Both the position numbers and the translations under genes were made by a program. From Clostridia bacterium (lineage in GTDB: Bacteria > Bacillota > Clostridia > Christensenellales > Aristaeellaceae): a DNA stretch of 64,000 nucleotides. Location of the stretch: contig JAFXJP010000030.1 of NCBI GenBank assembly GCA_017532155.1, forward strand, positions 1 through 64,000, given 5' to 3'. The first letter of the stretch is position 1, and each line of letters starts with the position of its first letter. A model generated the notes under the pieces. It was not told the DNA's origin and ran no database searches. It was given only the letters and a program-made list of their open reading frames with translations. This document shows positions 41,241 through 50,846 of the stretch, piece by piece.

Positions 41241-41648
41241 ATGGAAAAAGCAATCATTCGTCTGCGGCCGCACCACGCGCTGTGCCTGCGGAATTATATC
41301 GGCAAAGGCTATAATGATACGTTTGTTGAGAATATGGATGCGCTGCATGAGCGGCTGAGCAGCGGCGAAAGAGAAATGGTGCAGATCATTTTGCACCGAG
41401 ATTCCATGTGCCGTGCCTGTCCCAGGGAAAAGGATGCTGCCTGCGAAAAAGAGGACTGGGTGCAGCAATTGGACCTCGCCATTGCAAAAAAGTGCGGTCT
41501 GCGCTCGGGCCTTTGGATCAGCTGGCAGGAGCTGTGCGATATCATGGATCAGCATATTTTTGATGCGGATGTATGGGGAAAGCTTTGCGCAGACTGTGAG
41601 TGGTATGAGCTGTGCGTCAAGGTACGCAATGAAAAAAGCGCTGGATAA
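41241..41648 (+). CDS. DUF1284 domain protein
   Basis: 135 aa. IRLRPHHALCLRNYIGKGY is the DUF1284 start signature. Cysteines in CRACPREKDAACEKEDW and CADCEWYELC look metal- or iron-sulfur-binding. Function unknown. Its own ATG has no ribosome-binding site and follows the mini-ORF stop by 3 nt, so translation probably depends on reinitiation. Confidence 0.82.
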   Translation: MEKAIIRLRPHHALCLRNYIGKGYNDTFVENMDALHERLSSGEREMVQIILHRDSMCRACPREKDAACEKEDWVQQLDLAIAKKCGLRSGLWISWQELCDIMDQHIFDADVWGKLCADCEWYELCVKVRNEKSAG

Positions 41649-41657
41649 GCGCTTTTT

Positions 41658-42095
41658 TTACGTCAGTTTTTTGGTAAAGCAGATGATGCGGTTGGCTTCG
41701 GCAAAGCCTGCGCCCAGGTGGAATGCAAGGCTCGCAGCATTGTTAAATTCGCAGTCGCTGGCAAATTCCCGGCAGCCCTGCGTGCGCGCCCAGTCTTCGC
41801 AGGCAGAAAGCAGCTGCACGGCGCAGCCCTTGCGGCGATGCGCCTCTTTCACAAAAATTCCTTCGAGATAGCCAACGGGGCTTGATTCCGTCCCCTCCAC
41901 ATAGTCGTATCTCAGGCCGCACTGGGCAAAACCAATGGCCTCATTCCCGTCATAGAACAGGAAAAACTGCGCTGTATCTTGCTTAATGGCCTCAGAAAAT
42001 TCCTCTGCCAGCGCCTCCGCCGTGTGCTCCGGCCACAGCTGCAGCGCGAGGGTAGAAAGCACATGCAGGTCGCTGGTTGTCGCTTTTTTGATCAT
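41658..42095 (-). CDS. GNAT acetyltransferase, aminoglycoside 6'-N-acetyltransferase-like
   Basis: 145 aa. Of two adjacent ATGs, 42095 has the better spacing (7 nt) from AGGAG. The chain matches the AAC(6') pattern: LWPEHT near the N-terminus, GFAQCGLRYDYVEGTESSPV, then the acetyl-CoA loop YLEGIFVKEAHRRKG, WARTQGCREFASDCEF, and ANRIICFTKKL. Such enzymes acetylate the 6'-amino group of aminoglycosides. It starts 4 nt after the ispE stop, at the end of a housekeeping operon, so it is chromosomal rather than obviously mobile. Actual drug specificity cannot be read. Confidence 0.85.
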   Translation of the reverse strand: MIKKATTSDLHVLSTLALQLWPEHTAEALAEEFSEAIKQDTAQFFLFYDGNEAIGFAQCGLRYDYVEGTESSPVGYLEGIFVKEAHRRKGCAVQLLSACEDWARTQGCREFASDCEFNNAASLAFHLGAGFAEANRIICFTKKLT

Positions 42096-42099
42096 CATA

Positions 42100-42969
42100 T
42101 CACTCCTCATAGCCGCATTCTGTCATCGTGTGCGTCAAATGACAGGTGCGGTATTTCTTTTTCAGTGCTTCATAGGCTGTGCGTGCAGCGGCGGTTGTGG
42201 AAAACACGCCGTAGATGGCGCTGCCAGAGCCTGTCATCTGCGCGGCGCGGGCGCCATGCTCCTTGAGATCATTGATGCATTTGCGGATTTCAGGCCGCAT
42301 TTTTTCGGATACCGGCTGCAGCGTGTTGCCAAGCGAAGCCGCGAGCAAATGCAGATTGCCCTCGTGAAGCGCCTGGATTACACCTTCCGTATCAGGATGC
42401 GCCCAGTTTTCCTGCGGTATTTCATGCAGCGCAGTAAAGACTTCGCGCGTGGACAAACCGCGGCAAGGCTGGATAACGACCATCGGGAGCGAGCGCTTGC
42501 ACGGCAGCGGAGAAAGCACCTCGCCAATGCCTTCGGCACGCATGAGCCCGCCGGTCAGACAGAAGGGAATATCCGCCCCCAGCTTTACGCCAATGTCGCA
42601 CAGCGTTTCAAGCGGATAATGCAATTCCCATAGTTTATTCAGCCCGTGCAGCACGCAGGCAGCATCGGCGCTGCCGCCGCCAAGCCCTGCGCAAACGGGA
42701 ATGCGCTTGGTCAGCTGGATGGCTGCGCCCATGCGCACGCCGGCGTAATCCTGCAGCGCCTTTGCCGCGCGCAATACAAGATTATCGCTGGTGTCGGGCA
42801 CGCGCACGCGGCCGTCCACACGCAGAGACAGCGTGTCGGACAGCTCCAGCGTGATGTCGTCGTGCAGCTCCAGCAGCTGCATGATCATATCCATTTGATG
42901 ATAGCCGTCTTCTCTCTGACCGAGAATATCAAGCGACCAGTTAATCTTAGCCCAGGCTTTCAGCTGCAT
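42100..42969 (-). CDS. ispE: 4-diphosphocytidyl-2-C-methyl-D-erythritol kinase
   Basis: 289 aa GHMP kinase of the MEP isoprenoid pathway. ATG at 42969 follows GGAGGATT. AKINWSLDILGQREDGYHQMD is the family start, PVCAGLGGGSADAA the ATP-binding loop, and MTGSGSAIYGVF the C-terminal motif. The start overlaps the end of the histidine kinase gene by 23 nt, so it is cotranscribed with it. Confidence 0.95.
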   Translation of the reverse strand: MQLKAWAKINWSLDILGQREDGYHQMDMIMQLLELHDDITLELSDTLSLRVDGRVRVPDTSDNLVLRAAKALQDYAGVRMGAAIQLTKRIPVCAGLGGGSADAACVLHGLNKLWELHYPLETLCDIGVKLGADIPFCLTGGLMRAEGIGEVLSPLPCKRSLPMVVIQPCRGLSTREVFTALHEIPQENWAHPDTEGVIQALHEGNLHLLAASLGNTLQPVSEKMRPEIRKCINDLKEHGARAAQMTGSGSAIYGVFSTTAAARTAYEALKKKYRTCHLTHTMTECGYEE

Positions 42970-44440
42970 TGGAATCCTCCGGGAGCGTTTGTTCATTTTG
43001 CGGCGCATGGCCGCTTTCCAGCGTAAATTCAAAGGTGGCGCCGATATCTGTGGGCAGCAGTCGAATGGACTGATGATGGCGCTCCATGATGCGCTTGCAA
43101 ATGGCCAGACCAAGGCCTGTGCCCTTGCCCACGGTGTGCGCCTTATCGGCTTTATAGAAGCGATCGAACACATACGGCGCATCCTCAGGCAAAATGCCCG
43201 GGCCGTTATCGCTCACGGTAATGCTGGTGAGCTTGTCCTTTTGCGCGGTCTGGATGCGGATCCGGCCGCCTGCGGGCGTATATTTGATGGCGTTGGAAAG
43301 CAGATTGATGAGCACCTGCTCGATCTGATCCTGATCGGCATGCACATACATGGGCTCATCCTCAAAGGAAAGGGAGAGCTCCATCTGCTTGTCGTCCAGC
43401 TGCGACATGCTGGCGATGATCACCCGGCGGAGGGTCTCATGCACGTCAAAGTCGCTCATAGCCAGCGGCGTTTCGCCGTTTTCAAGACGCGAAAGGTTAA
43501 GCAGACTGCCGACGAGTTTAGACAGCCTGCGCGTTTCGTCCAGCACGATTTGCATATATTGTTTTTGCTCGCTCATGGGAATGGTGCCGTCCAGCATGCC
43601 CTGCAAAAAGCCCTGCATGCTGGTCATGGGCGAGCGCAGTTCGTGCGATACATTGGCGACAAAATCGCGCCTGGTCTGCTCCAGTGCTTCCAGCTGCGTG
43701 GCCATCAGATTAAAGGCAGTGGCCAGCTCCTGTGTTTCACGGCTGCCGGTAACGGGCACGCGGCGGTCAAACTTGCCTTCAGCCATTTCGCCGGACATCT
43801 GCGCCATCACGCGCAGGGGCGAAATAATCTGTCTGGTGACCAGGAAAATGCAAAAGCCTGCTACAACAAAGGCGATAATTGCCGCCAGCGCCACCTGCAG
43901 CGCAAGGCCGCGGTAGGTGGCATATACGGTCTGCGCGGCAGTCTGCACAAAGACGGCGCCGAGCACATAGCCGTTATCAATCCACGGCACGGCAACGGTG
44001 AAGGCCGGGCCGTTGGCGGTATCGCTTTTTTCAATGACCTCTTTTCCCTGCAGCACATTGGACAGCGTGCGGATAATCTGCCGTTCGTCAAAATGAATAT
44101 TGTTGCTGGCCATCAGCTCTTCATTTGCATATAGCTTGGTGGTGCCGGTACGGTCCATAACCACACAGAAGGCCTGATATTCATTGTAGACGGAATTGAC
44201 TTTCCATTCAATATATGTGTTGGTGGTATTACTGGAGGAGAAGGGAAAGAGCATATCGTTATTGCGCACACGGCTGGCCAAATAGGCAATCTCATAGGCC
44301 TGGGATTTGAGGCTGTCCATGCGGTTGTCAATATAGCTGTCGCGCATGGAAAGATAAAACAGGCTGAACAACGCAAGCATGCAAACAAGGACGATCGCCA
44401 ATACGACCGCCATCAATTTGGCAAACATGCTGCGCAGCAT
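42947..44440 (-). CDS. Sensor histidine kinase (HAMP, HisKA)
   Basis: 497 aa membrane sensor. Transmembrane helix 1 (about residues 9-30), an extracytoplasmic sensing domain (about 31-165), transmembrane helix 2 (about 170-200), HAMP, then HisKA with the phospho-acceptor in NVSHELRSPMTSMQ, and an ATPase domain (NLLSNAIKYTPAGG, DNGPGIL, GTGLGLAI). Paired with the response regulator located 2 nt upstream in the transcript. Signal unknown. Confidence 0.92.
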   Translation of the reverse strand: MLRSMFAKLMAVVLAIVLVCMLALFSLFYLSMRDSYIDNRMDSLKSQAYEIAYLASRVRNNDMLFPFSSSNTTNTYIEWKVNSVYNEYQAFCVVMDRTGTTKLYANEELMASNNIHFDERQIIRTLSNVLQGKEVIEKSDTANGPAFTVAVPWIDNGYVLGAVFVQTAAQTVYATYRGLALQVALAAIIAFVVAGFCIFLVTRQIISPLRVMAQMSGEMAEGKFDRRVPVTGSRETQELATAFNLMATQLEALEQTRRDFVANVSHELRSPMTSMQGFLQGMLDGTIPMSEQKQYMQIVLDETRRLSKLVGSLLNLSRLENGETPLAMSDFDVHETLRRVIIASMSQLDDKQMELSLSFEDEPMYVHADQDQIEQVLINLLSNAIKYTPAGGRIRIQTAQKDKLTSITVSDNGPGILPEDAPYVFDRFYKADKAHTVGKGTGLGLAICKRIMERHHQSIRLLPTDIGATFEFTLESGHAPQNEQTLPEDSNAAESLG

Positions 44441-44442
44441 GC

Positions 44443-45132
44443 TTATTTCACCTCGAATTTATAGCCGACGCTCCACACAGTGCGGATAGACCAGCCCAAA
44501 TTTTCACAGCCCGGCAGCTTTTCGCGCAGGCGCTTGATGTGCACATCCACCGTACGGCTGTCGCCGAAGAAATCAAAGCCCCACACCTGCTCGAGCAGCT
44601 GCTCGCGGGTGAACACGCGGTTCTGGTGCGCGGCGAGGAAGTACAGCACTTCCAGCTCCTTGGGCGGCATTTCAACAAGCTTGCCCTGATAGTATACTTC
44701 ATACTTTTCCTGGCTGATGGTCAGCCCCGGGAAGGAAAGCGTGTCCTTTTCGGCATTGGAGGACATGCTGCGGCGCAGCACGGCCTTAACGCGGGCGACC
44801 AGCTCCTTGCCCTCAAAGGGCTTGGTCATGTAATCGTCCGCGCCCAATTCCAGGCCGAGGACTTTGTCAAAGGTCTCGTCCTTGGCGGTGAGCATGATGA
44901 TGGGGATTTGCGAAATCTGCCTGACGGCGCGGCACACCTGCCAGCCGTCCATGCCAGGAAGCATCAGATCAAGGATCATCAGCCCCGGCGGGTTCTGGCG
45001 GAATTTCTCCAGCGCCGTGTCGCCGCGAGCGCAGACGACGGTTTGATACCCATCCTTTTCAAGATACAATTTTACCAGCTGGGCAATGTTGGGATCGTCG
45101 TCAACAATCATGATGACAGGCTTGTTGTTCAC
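44443..45132 (-). CDS. OmpR/PhoB-family response regulator
   Basis: 229 aa. Receiver domain with IVDDDPNI and phosphorylated Asp in LMILDLMLPGMDG, the lysine in MTKPFEGKEL; winged-helix DNA-binding domain with PPKELEVLYFLAAHQNRVFT and RTVDVHIKRLREKL. 32 nt after mutS2, probably the same operon. Target genes not evident in the window. Confidence 0.93.
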   Translation of the reverse strand: MNNKPVIMIVDDDPNIAQLVKLYLEKDGYQTVVCARGDTALEKFRQNPPGLMILDLMLPGMDGWQVCRAVRQISQIPIIMLTAKDETFDKVLGLELGADDYMTKPFEGKELVARVKAVLRRSMSSNAEKDTLSFPGLTISQEKYEVYYQGKLVEMPPKELEVLYFLAAHQNRVFTREQLLEQVWGFDFFGDSRTVDVHIKRLREKLPGCENLGWSIRTVWSVGYKFEVK

Positions 45133-45164
45133 TGAGATTTCACCTCCGAATGGTGGGAAAAGGG

Positions 45165-47534
45165 TTATTTGAGCGTTACAATCGTCACGCCCATCTCGCC
45201 TTCGCCGTATACGCCGGTGCGATAGGACTTGACGTGGGGATAGGTTTTCAGGTGCTTCTGGATGCCCTGGCGCAATATGCCCGTGCCCTTGCCGTGCACG
45301 ATGCTCACTTCGTTCATGCCGGCCATCACGGCTTCATCCAGATAGCGTTCCACCTCCATCAGCGCTTCATCCAGCGCCATGCCGCGTACGTCGCATTCCA
45401 TGCGCACGGTGCGGGACTGCGACTGGGAGTGCACGTGGACGGTGGATTTTTTCTGCTGGTTTTGCTTTTTTTGCTGGATCAATTGCAGCTGGGTAATGTT
45501 GGCGCTCAGCTTCATGATGCCCGCCTGCAGCTGCACATTGCCCTTGCTGTCGGGCGCAGAAAGCACGGTGCCCTGGGTGTTGAGGTGGATGATTTCCACC
45601 GTATCGCCGGGTTTCAAATCCTTGGGCGGCGGCTGCAGGGTGGGATTTTTCGCCATCAGCCCTTCGCTGAGACCTTCGAGGCTCGACTGCATCTTTTTGC
45701 GCAGTGCGTTGACCTCGGCTTCGCGGCCGGCGGCGCCGCCCTCTTTTTTCATCTTTTTGAGCTCAAGGATGACGTTTTCAGCCTCACGGCGGGCATTTTC
45801 TACGATGCGGCGTCCGTCTTCCTTGGCCTTGCGCTCAATGTTCTGGCGCTTTTCTTCCATCTCGCGGTACAGCTTTTCGGCCTCGTTGCGCAGACGGATG
45901 GTCTCGGCGCGCGCATTCTCTGCCGCCTCGCGTTCGCGCTGGGCCACCTGACGCTGATATTCTGCCCCGGCGATAACGTCTTCAAAGCGCACGTCGTTGG
46001 CGGAAAGCAGCTTCTTTGCGCCGTCAATAATATATTCCGGCAGACCCAGACGGCTGGAAATTTCAAAGGCGTTGGATTTGCCCGGCACGCCGATGGACAG
46101 GCGATAGGTGGGCCTGAGCGTTGATACGTCAAACTCGACGCTGGCGTTTTCCACGCCCTTGGTGGACAGCGCATAGGCCTTCAGCTCGCTGTAATGGGTG
46201 GTGGCGACAGTGCGGACGTTGAACTTCAGCAGCGTATCAAGGATCGTCTGCGCCAGCGCCGCGCCCTCGGTGGGATCGGTGCCCGCGCCGAGCTCGTCAA
46301 AGAGCACCAGATCGCGCTCGGTGACTTCGTTGACGATCTCCACGATGTTTTTCATGTGCGAGGAGAAGGTAGACAGCGACTGCTCGATGCTCTGCTCGTC
46401 GCCGATATCGGCATACACCTGCTCAAAGACGCTTAGCTCCGTGCCAAGATTTCCCGGCACATGCAGGCCGGACTGCGCCATGAGCGTGAGCAGACCCACG
46501 GTCTTGAGCGTGACGGTCTTGCCGCCGGTGTTGGGGCCGGTGATGATCAGCGTAGTGAAATCCTGCCCCATCCACAGATCGCAGGGGACAACCGTTTCGC
46601 GCGGGATCAGGGGATGGCGCACGCGCACGAGCTTAATGCGGCCTTCGTCGTTCATCTTGGGCATCGTAGCGCGCATTTCGCGGGAAAGATGGCCTTTGGC
46701 AAAGGTAAAGTCAAGCGCGGTGAGGACGTTGATATTTTCAGCGATCAACTCTTGCTGGAGGCCTACCTGTGCGGAAAGCTCGGCAAGGATACGCTCGATT
46801 TCCTCGCGCTCCTTGCTTGTCCACTGCTTGAGCTCGTTGCCCAGCTCCACAACAGCCAAGGGCTCTACAAAGAGCGTAGCGCCGGTGCTGGATTGATCAT
46901 GCACAAGACCGGGGATAAACTGGCGGTACTCCTGCTTGACGGGCAGCACATAGCGGCCATTGCGCACGGTGACGATGCTCTCCTGCAGGTATTTGCTAAA
47001 CGTTGCGCCATGGGCCATGGAGTTCAATTTTTCGCGGATGCGCTCATTGGCCTGCTTGATATGGCGGCGGATGTCGAAAAGCGCCGGGCTGGCGCGATCG
47101 GCAATTTCTTCTTCGCTGATGATAGCGTTCGTAATGCTGTCTTCCAGATTGCGGAAGGTCTGCAGCCGGCTGGCAAGCGACGTGATGCGCGGGGTATTGT
47201 CGCGGTCCGTCACCAGCGATGCGCGGGCGGCACGCGCTGCGCGCAGGCATTCGGCCACATCCAGCAGCGCCCGGGGCGTAAGCGTAGCGCCCTTATCAGC
47301 CAACTGCAGATAGGAACGCACGTCGGAGAAAGCAATCAGCGGGCTGCCGCCCATATAGGTGAGGATGACCTGCGCTTCCTCGGTGATTTCCAGCGCTTCA
47401 GTCACCTGGGTGAGATTGGTGAAGGGCGTCAATTCCAGACACAGCGCCCGGCCCATGTCGGTGACGGCATAGGAGGACAGCTGTTCGCGGATCTTGGTAA
47501 ATTCCAGCACCCGCAGCGTGCGTTCTTTCATCAT
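45165..47534 (-). CDS. mutS2: Endonuclease MutS2
   Basis: 789 aa. MutS-like core ATPase with Walker A GPNTGGKTVTLKT and LFDELGAGTDPTEGAALA, a coiled-coil clamp, and a C-terminal Smr nuclease domain (DVRGMALDEALMEVERYLD, HGKGTGILRQG). Known to act on stalled/collided ribosomes in Bacillus and to limit recombination. Start is one of several adjacent codons (TTG 47537, ATG 47534, ATG 47531) behind AAAGGGG; ATG 47534 is used. Confidence 0.93.
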   Translation of the reverse strand: MMKERTLRVLEFTKIREQLSSYAVTDMGRALCLELTPFTNLTQVTEALEITEEAQVILTYMGGSPLIAFSDVRSYLQLADKGATLTPRALLDVAECLRAARAARASLVTDRDNTPRITSLASRLQTFRNLEDSITNAIISEEEIADRASPALFDIRRHIKQANERIREKLNSMAHGATFSKYLQESIVTVRNGRYVLPVKQEYRQFIPGLVHDQSSTGATLFVEPLAVVELGNELKQWTSKEREEIERILAELSAQVGLQQELIAENINVLTALDFTFAKGHLSREMRATMPKMNDEGRIKLVRVRHPLIPRETVVPCDLWMGQDFTTLIITGPNTGGKTVTLKTVGLLTLMAQSGLHVPGNLGTELSVFEQVYADIGDEQSIEQSLSTFSSHMKNIVEIVNEVTERDLVLFDELGAGTDPTEGAALAQTILDTLLKFNVRTVATTHYSELKAYALSTKGVENASVEFDVSTLRPTYRLSIGVPGKSNAFEISSRLGLPEYIIDGAKKLLSANDVRFEDVIAGAEYQRQVAQREREAAENARAETIRLRNEAEKLYREMEEKRQNIERKAKEDGRRIVENARREAENVILELKKMKKEGGAAGREAEVNALRKKMQSSLEGLSEGLMAKNPTLQPPPKDLKPGDTVEIIHLNTQGTVLSAPDSKGNVQLQAGIMKLSANITQLQLIQQKKQNQQKKSTVHVHSQSQSRTVRMECDVRGMALDEALMEVERYLDEAVMAGMNEVSIVHGKGTGILRQGIQKHLKTYPHVKSYRTGVYGEGEMGVTIVTLK

Positions 47535-47555
47535 CAAAAATCATGCCCCTTTCCA

Positions 47556-47584
47556 AGTATAGGATGCGCGGAAAATTTGCGCAA
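47556..47584 (-). promoter_or_regulatory. Promoter of the mutS2 operon
   Basis: On the minus strand TTGCGC (47579-47584), 17 nt, TATACT (47556-47561). Confidence 0.65.
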
Positions 47585-47625
47585 TCCAAATGGGGGAAAG
47601 TTCAAAAAAGGTTTTCAGTTTATTC

Positions 47626-49955
47626 TTATTCTACGCCCTGATCGAAGCGCTCCAGATAGGCGCTGTCGGCGTTTCCGCAGCGATAAGCGCGCAGAACGGA
47701 AAGCGCTTCCTCGCGGCTTTCCAGCGTGAAATCAAGGAGAATATGTACCGGCAGATCGGTATTGCCCAGACTGCGGGCGCGGCAGGAAAGCAGCTGCACA
47801 AGGCAGCCTTCATCCATGCGCACGGGCAGAAGCGGGAAGGCTTCGCCGCGACGGTCGGTCAGCGCCTGGCCGATGCAGCCCTGTCCTTTTTCGCACAGGC
47901 GGCAGTTCTTGCGCTCGCCGGAAAGGCCCTTTGCCGTGCGTGCCGGGCAGTGATTGAGATACATCAGCCGCGCTCTGCCGTATACGGGCAGAATCAGCTG
48001 CGCGGGGGAAAGAGCCATGAAATCACGAATCTCGCTGCGCGTAAGTTCCCTTGGTAACACCTGATAAGCAGCGCCGCGTGTGTGCAAAAATGCGCTGGCC
48101 ATATGATTCCACACCGGCACGCCCTCGCCGGTCATCAGCGCCTGCGGCTGTATTTCGCGGCACAGATCAATTTGCCCCACGCTGCCTGCGGTCAGCAGCA
48201 GATGGTGCGCCTTGACGGCGCTTGCGCAGCGCAGCAGCGCGGCGTCTGTCATTTGCACGGGCAGCGCCACATAAGCGTCGGTGGGCAAAAGCGAAAGCGC
48301 TTGCGAGAAGGCGGGCTCGGTGATATCTTTGGGCGCGTAGATCACGCGGTCTGCGCCGTTTTGCAGCAGATCCTGAGCCAGCGCTGCATCGCAGCATTGC
48401 GCAAAGATCAGCCCTTTTTCTGTTTCGAGGGCGGGAGTATGCACAGCATCTGCCACGCGCGGCGCAATCTGCCCCTGATAGGCAGCAATGCGCGCGGCTC
48501 TGAGCTGATTAAGCGCTTCGCGGCGCAGCGCATTGAGCGCGGCAGCGGGCAGATATGCATTTTCGCCCGTGACGCTTACATGACGCAGCATATAGGCTGT
48601 ATCGCCGCACTTTTCCAGCGCGCGGCGGGCACGGTCTTCATCCAGCGGTGCATTCTGGGCAAACTGCACGGCGTCGCCCGTCACAGTCACTTCGGCCCGG
48701 TCATCGCGCACGGTCAAAAGCGCCGGCGCGTTCACGTGCACTGTCAGCGCTGCGTCAAAAGGTATTTTGGGCAGCGCGCTTTCTTTGTATGTTTCGCGGG
48801 CAGCGGCAAGCTGGGCTTCGCTGTCGATACGCACTACTTCGTCGCCAATGCCGGCGGGGTGATGCAGCCGCAGCGTGGCTGTGCCGCCTGCAGGCACGGT
48901 GTTGCCCGAGTAGATGATATCCTGCTCGTGCTTGCCGCGGATCTGCAGTCCGTCGCCGTTGTGCAGCGCGCGCAGCAATTTGACCTCGCATAAAAGCTGC
49001 GGGCCTTTGCGGAAGGTGCGCGAAAGCTTGCCCATCGGGATGCCAGCGTGCATGACGCGCAGAGGATTGATCACCGCCGCATCACGCGCATCAAAGGCAT
49101 AGCCGGGATAGAAGCCGCGCGTAAACACCTGGCTGATGGCCTCGTTTTCGGCGGCGTCGGCTTTTTTGAATTTTTTCTGTGCGATGGCGTCCAGCGCATT
49201 GCGATAGGCGCGCGTGATGACCGCCACATATTCCGGGCGCTTGAGGCGGCCCTCAATTTTGAGGGTATGCACGCCGGTGGCGCACAGCTTGTCCAGGTCA
49301 TCGCGCACGCAGATATCGCGCGGCGACAGCCAGGCGCCGTTTTTTCCCTGCCAGTCGTACTGCAGCCGACAGGGCTGCGCACAGCGGCCGCGGTTGCCGC
49401 TGCGGCCGCCAATCAGACCGGAATAGCGGCACTGACCGGAGACGCACACGCACTGCGCACCGTGGATAAAAACCTCAGTTAGATGCCTGTCTGCGCAGTG
49501 CTGCGGATGGCTTCCAGCGAACACTCGCGCGCAAGCACGGCGCGGGTGACGCCAAGCGACTGCAAAAAGCGCGCGCCCTGGGCATTGTGGATGGCCATCT
49601 GCGTGCTGGCATGGATGCACAGCGCGGGAAATTCGGTGCGGATGAGCTGCAAAACGCCCATATCCTGCACCAAAACAGCATCTACACGCAGCCTTTCCAG
49701 CAGCTGAAGCGTTTGGCGAACGCCGCTGAGCTCGCGCTCTTTCACCAGCGTATTGAGCGTAACATACACGCGTTTTCCGTAAAAATGAAAAAGCTCCACC
49801 ACTTCCCGCAGGCTGTCTGCATCAAAGCCGACGGCTGCGCGCGCGCCAAAGGACGCCGCGCCCAGATAAATGGCGTCGGCGCCGCCCGTCAGCGCGGCCA
49901 GCGCAGCCTCGCGGCTGCCTGCGGGAGCGAGAAGCTCGGGAATAAAATCAGTCAT
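47626..49955 (-). pseudogene. U32 family peptidase, frameshifted
   Basis: Two open frames together make one U32 peptidase with a DUF3656 C-terminal part. The first (49955 to stop at 49479) has IPELLAPAGSREAALAALTG, ADAIYLGAASFGAR and ends ARECSLEAIRSTAQTGI then stop. The second, shifted by one base, resumes exactly where the family continues: LTEVFIHGAQCVCVSGQC, GGRSGNRGRCAQPCRL, and runs to 47626. Joining them restores the usual chain (about 775 aa) with one missing base near 49480-49485. The start at 49955 overlaps the zapA stop by 8 nt. Either a disrupted gene, a sequencing error or recoding; the rest of the frame is intact, which favours a recent or artificial lesion. C-terminal cysteines (CRLCEKGQGC) suggest an iron-sulfur site. 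Confidence 0.85.
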
Positions 49956-50199
49956 GGCGCATTTCATCCAGCTTGCGGCGCAGGCGGGTATTTTCGTTTT
50001 GCGCAACAAGCAGTTCATCGGCAATCTGCAGCGCAGCCATAACGGACACGGCCTCGCGGCTGGTCAGCCCGGAGGCGCTCAGCTCGCGCATTTTGCGGTC
50101 CAGATAGGCAGCGGCGCGCTGCATCTGCTCGGGCGGGGTTGTGCTCTTGAGACGGTAATCGCGTCCCAAAATCTGCACGGTAACGGAATTGTTTTCCAT
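49948..50199 (-). CDS. zapA: Cell division protein ZapA
   Basis: 83 aa. SVTVQILGRDYRLKSTTPPE then LDRKMRELSASGLTSREAV and an ADELLVAQNENTRLRRKLDEM coiled coil match ZapA, which stabilises FtsZ rings. AAGGAG lies 6 nt upstream. Directly coupled to the U32 gene and 43 nt from the PPIase gene. Confidence 0.88.
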   Translation of the reverse strand: MENNSVTVQILGRDYRLKSTTPPEQMQRAAAYLDRKMRELSASGLTSREAVSVMAALQIADELLVAQNENTRLRRKLDEMRHD

Positions 50200-50242
50200 A
50201 GGGGCTCCTTGGGGGTAACGCTGCTGAGCAGCGTATTATTTT

Positions 50243-50767
50243 TTACAGGCGCTCGAAGGGATATTCGCGGCCCTGCGCATCCACGCGGATGGAGGCGATT
50301 ACCTGATCCTCAAGCGGCTTGTCCTGGCGGTTGCGCTTAACGTTCTGGATGCGGTCAGCATGCTCAAGACCCGTCAGCACGCGGCCGAAGGCGGCATAGC
50401 TGCCATCCAGATGGGGAGAGACGCTGGTCATGATGAAGAACTGGGAGCCGGCGGAGTTGGGACGCATGCTGCGCGCCATCGAGAGCACGCCGGGGGTGTG
50501 CTTGAGGGGGTTATTTACGCCGTTGCGGGCAAATTCACCCACGATGGAATAGCCGGGGCCGCCCATGCCGGTGCCCTGGGGATCGCCGCCCTGGATCATG
50601 AAATCCGGAATCACGCGATGGAAGATCAGTCCGTCATAGAAGCCGCTGTTGGCCAGGGAGATGAAGTTGCCCACAGACTGAGGCGCATATTCGGGGTAGA
50701 GTTCGCCCGTCATGACGGATCCGTCCTTCATGGTGATGGTAAAAGCGGGATGGAAAAATTCAGACAT
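50243..50767 (-). CDS. Peptidyl-prolyl cis-trans isomerase (cyclophilin type)
   Basis: 174 aa cytoplasmic cyclophilin. Start at 50767 follows GGAGGTATCC. FHRVIPDFMIQGGDPQGTG, SMARSMRPNSAGSQFFI and AAFGRVLTGLE are diagnostic (Arg and Phe active-site positions kept). Assists protein folding. First gene of the minus-strand housekeeping run with a TTGACA promoter. Confidence 0.94.
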   Translation of the reverse strand: MSEFFHPAFTITMKDGSVMTGELYPEYAPQSVGNFISLANSGFYDGLIFHRVIPDFMIQGGDPQGTGMGGPGYSIVGEFARNGVNNPLKHTPGVLSMARSMRPNSAGSQFFIMTSVSPHLDGSYAAFGRVLTGLEHADRIQNVKRNRQDKPLEDQVIASIRVDAQGREYPFERL

Positions 50768-50812
50768 TTTCGGATACCTCCAAATCATTATTTACATACT
50801 ATATCAATTTAT

Positions 50813-50841
50813 ATGATAGCTTTGTTTGCGGCATTTGTCAA
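50813..50841 (-). promoter_or_regulatory. Promoter of the PPIase gene
   Basis: On the minus strand TTGACA (50836-50841), 17 nt, TATCAT (50813-50818). The -35 touches the stop region of the upstream M20 peptidase gene. Confidence 0.65.
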
Positions 50842-50846
50842 TGCAA

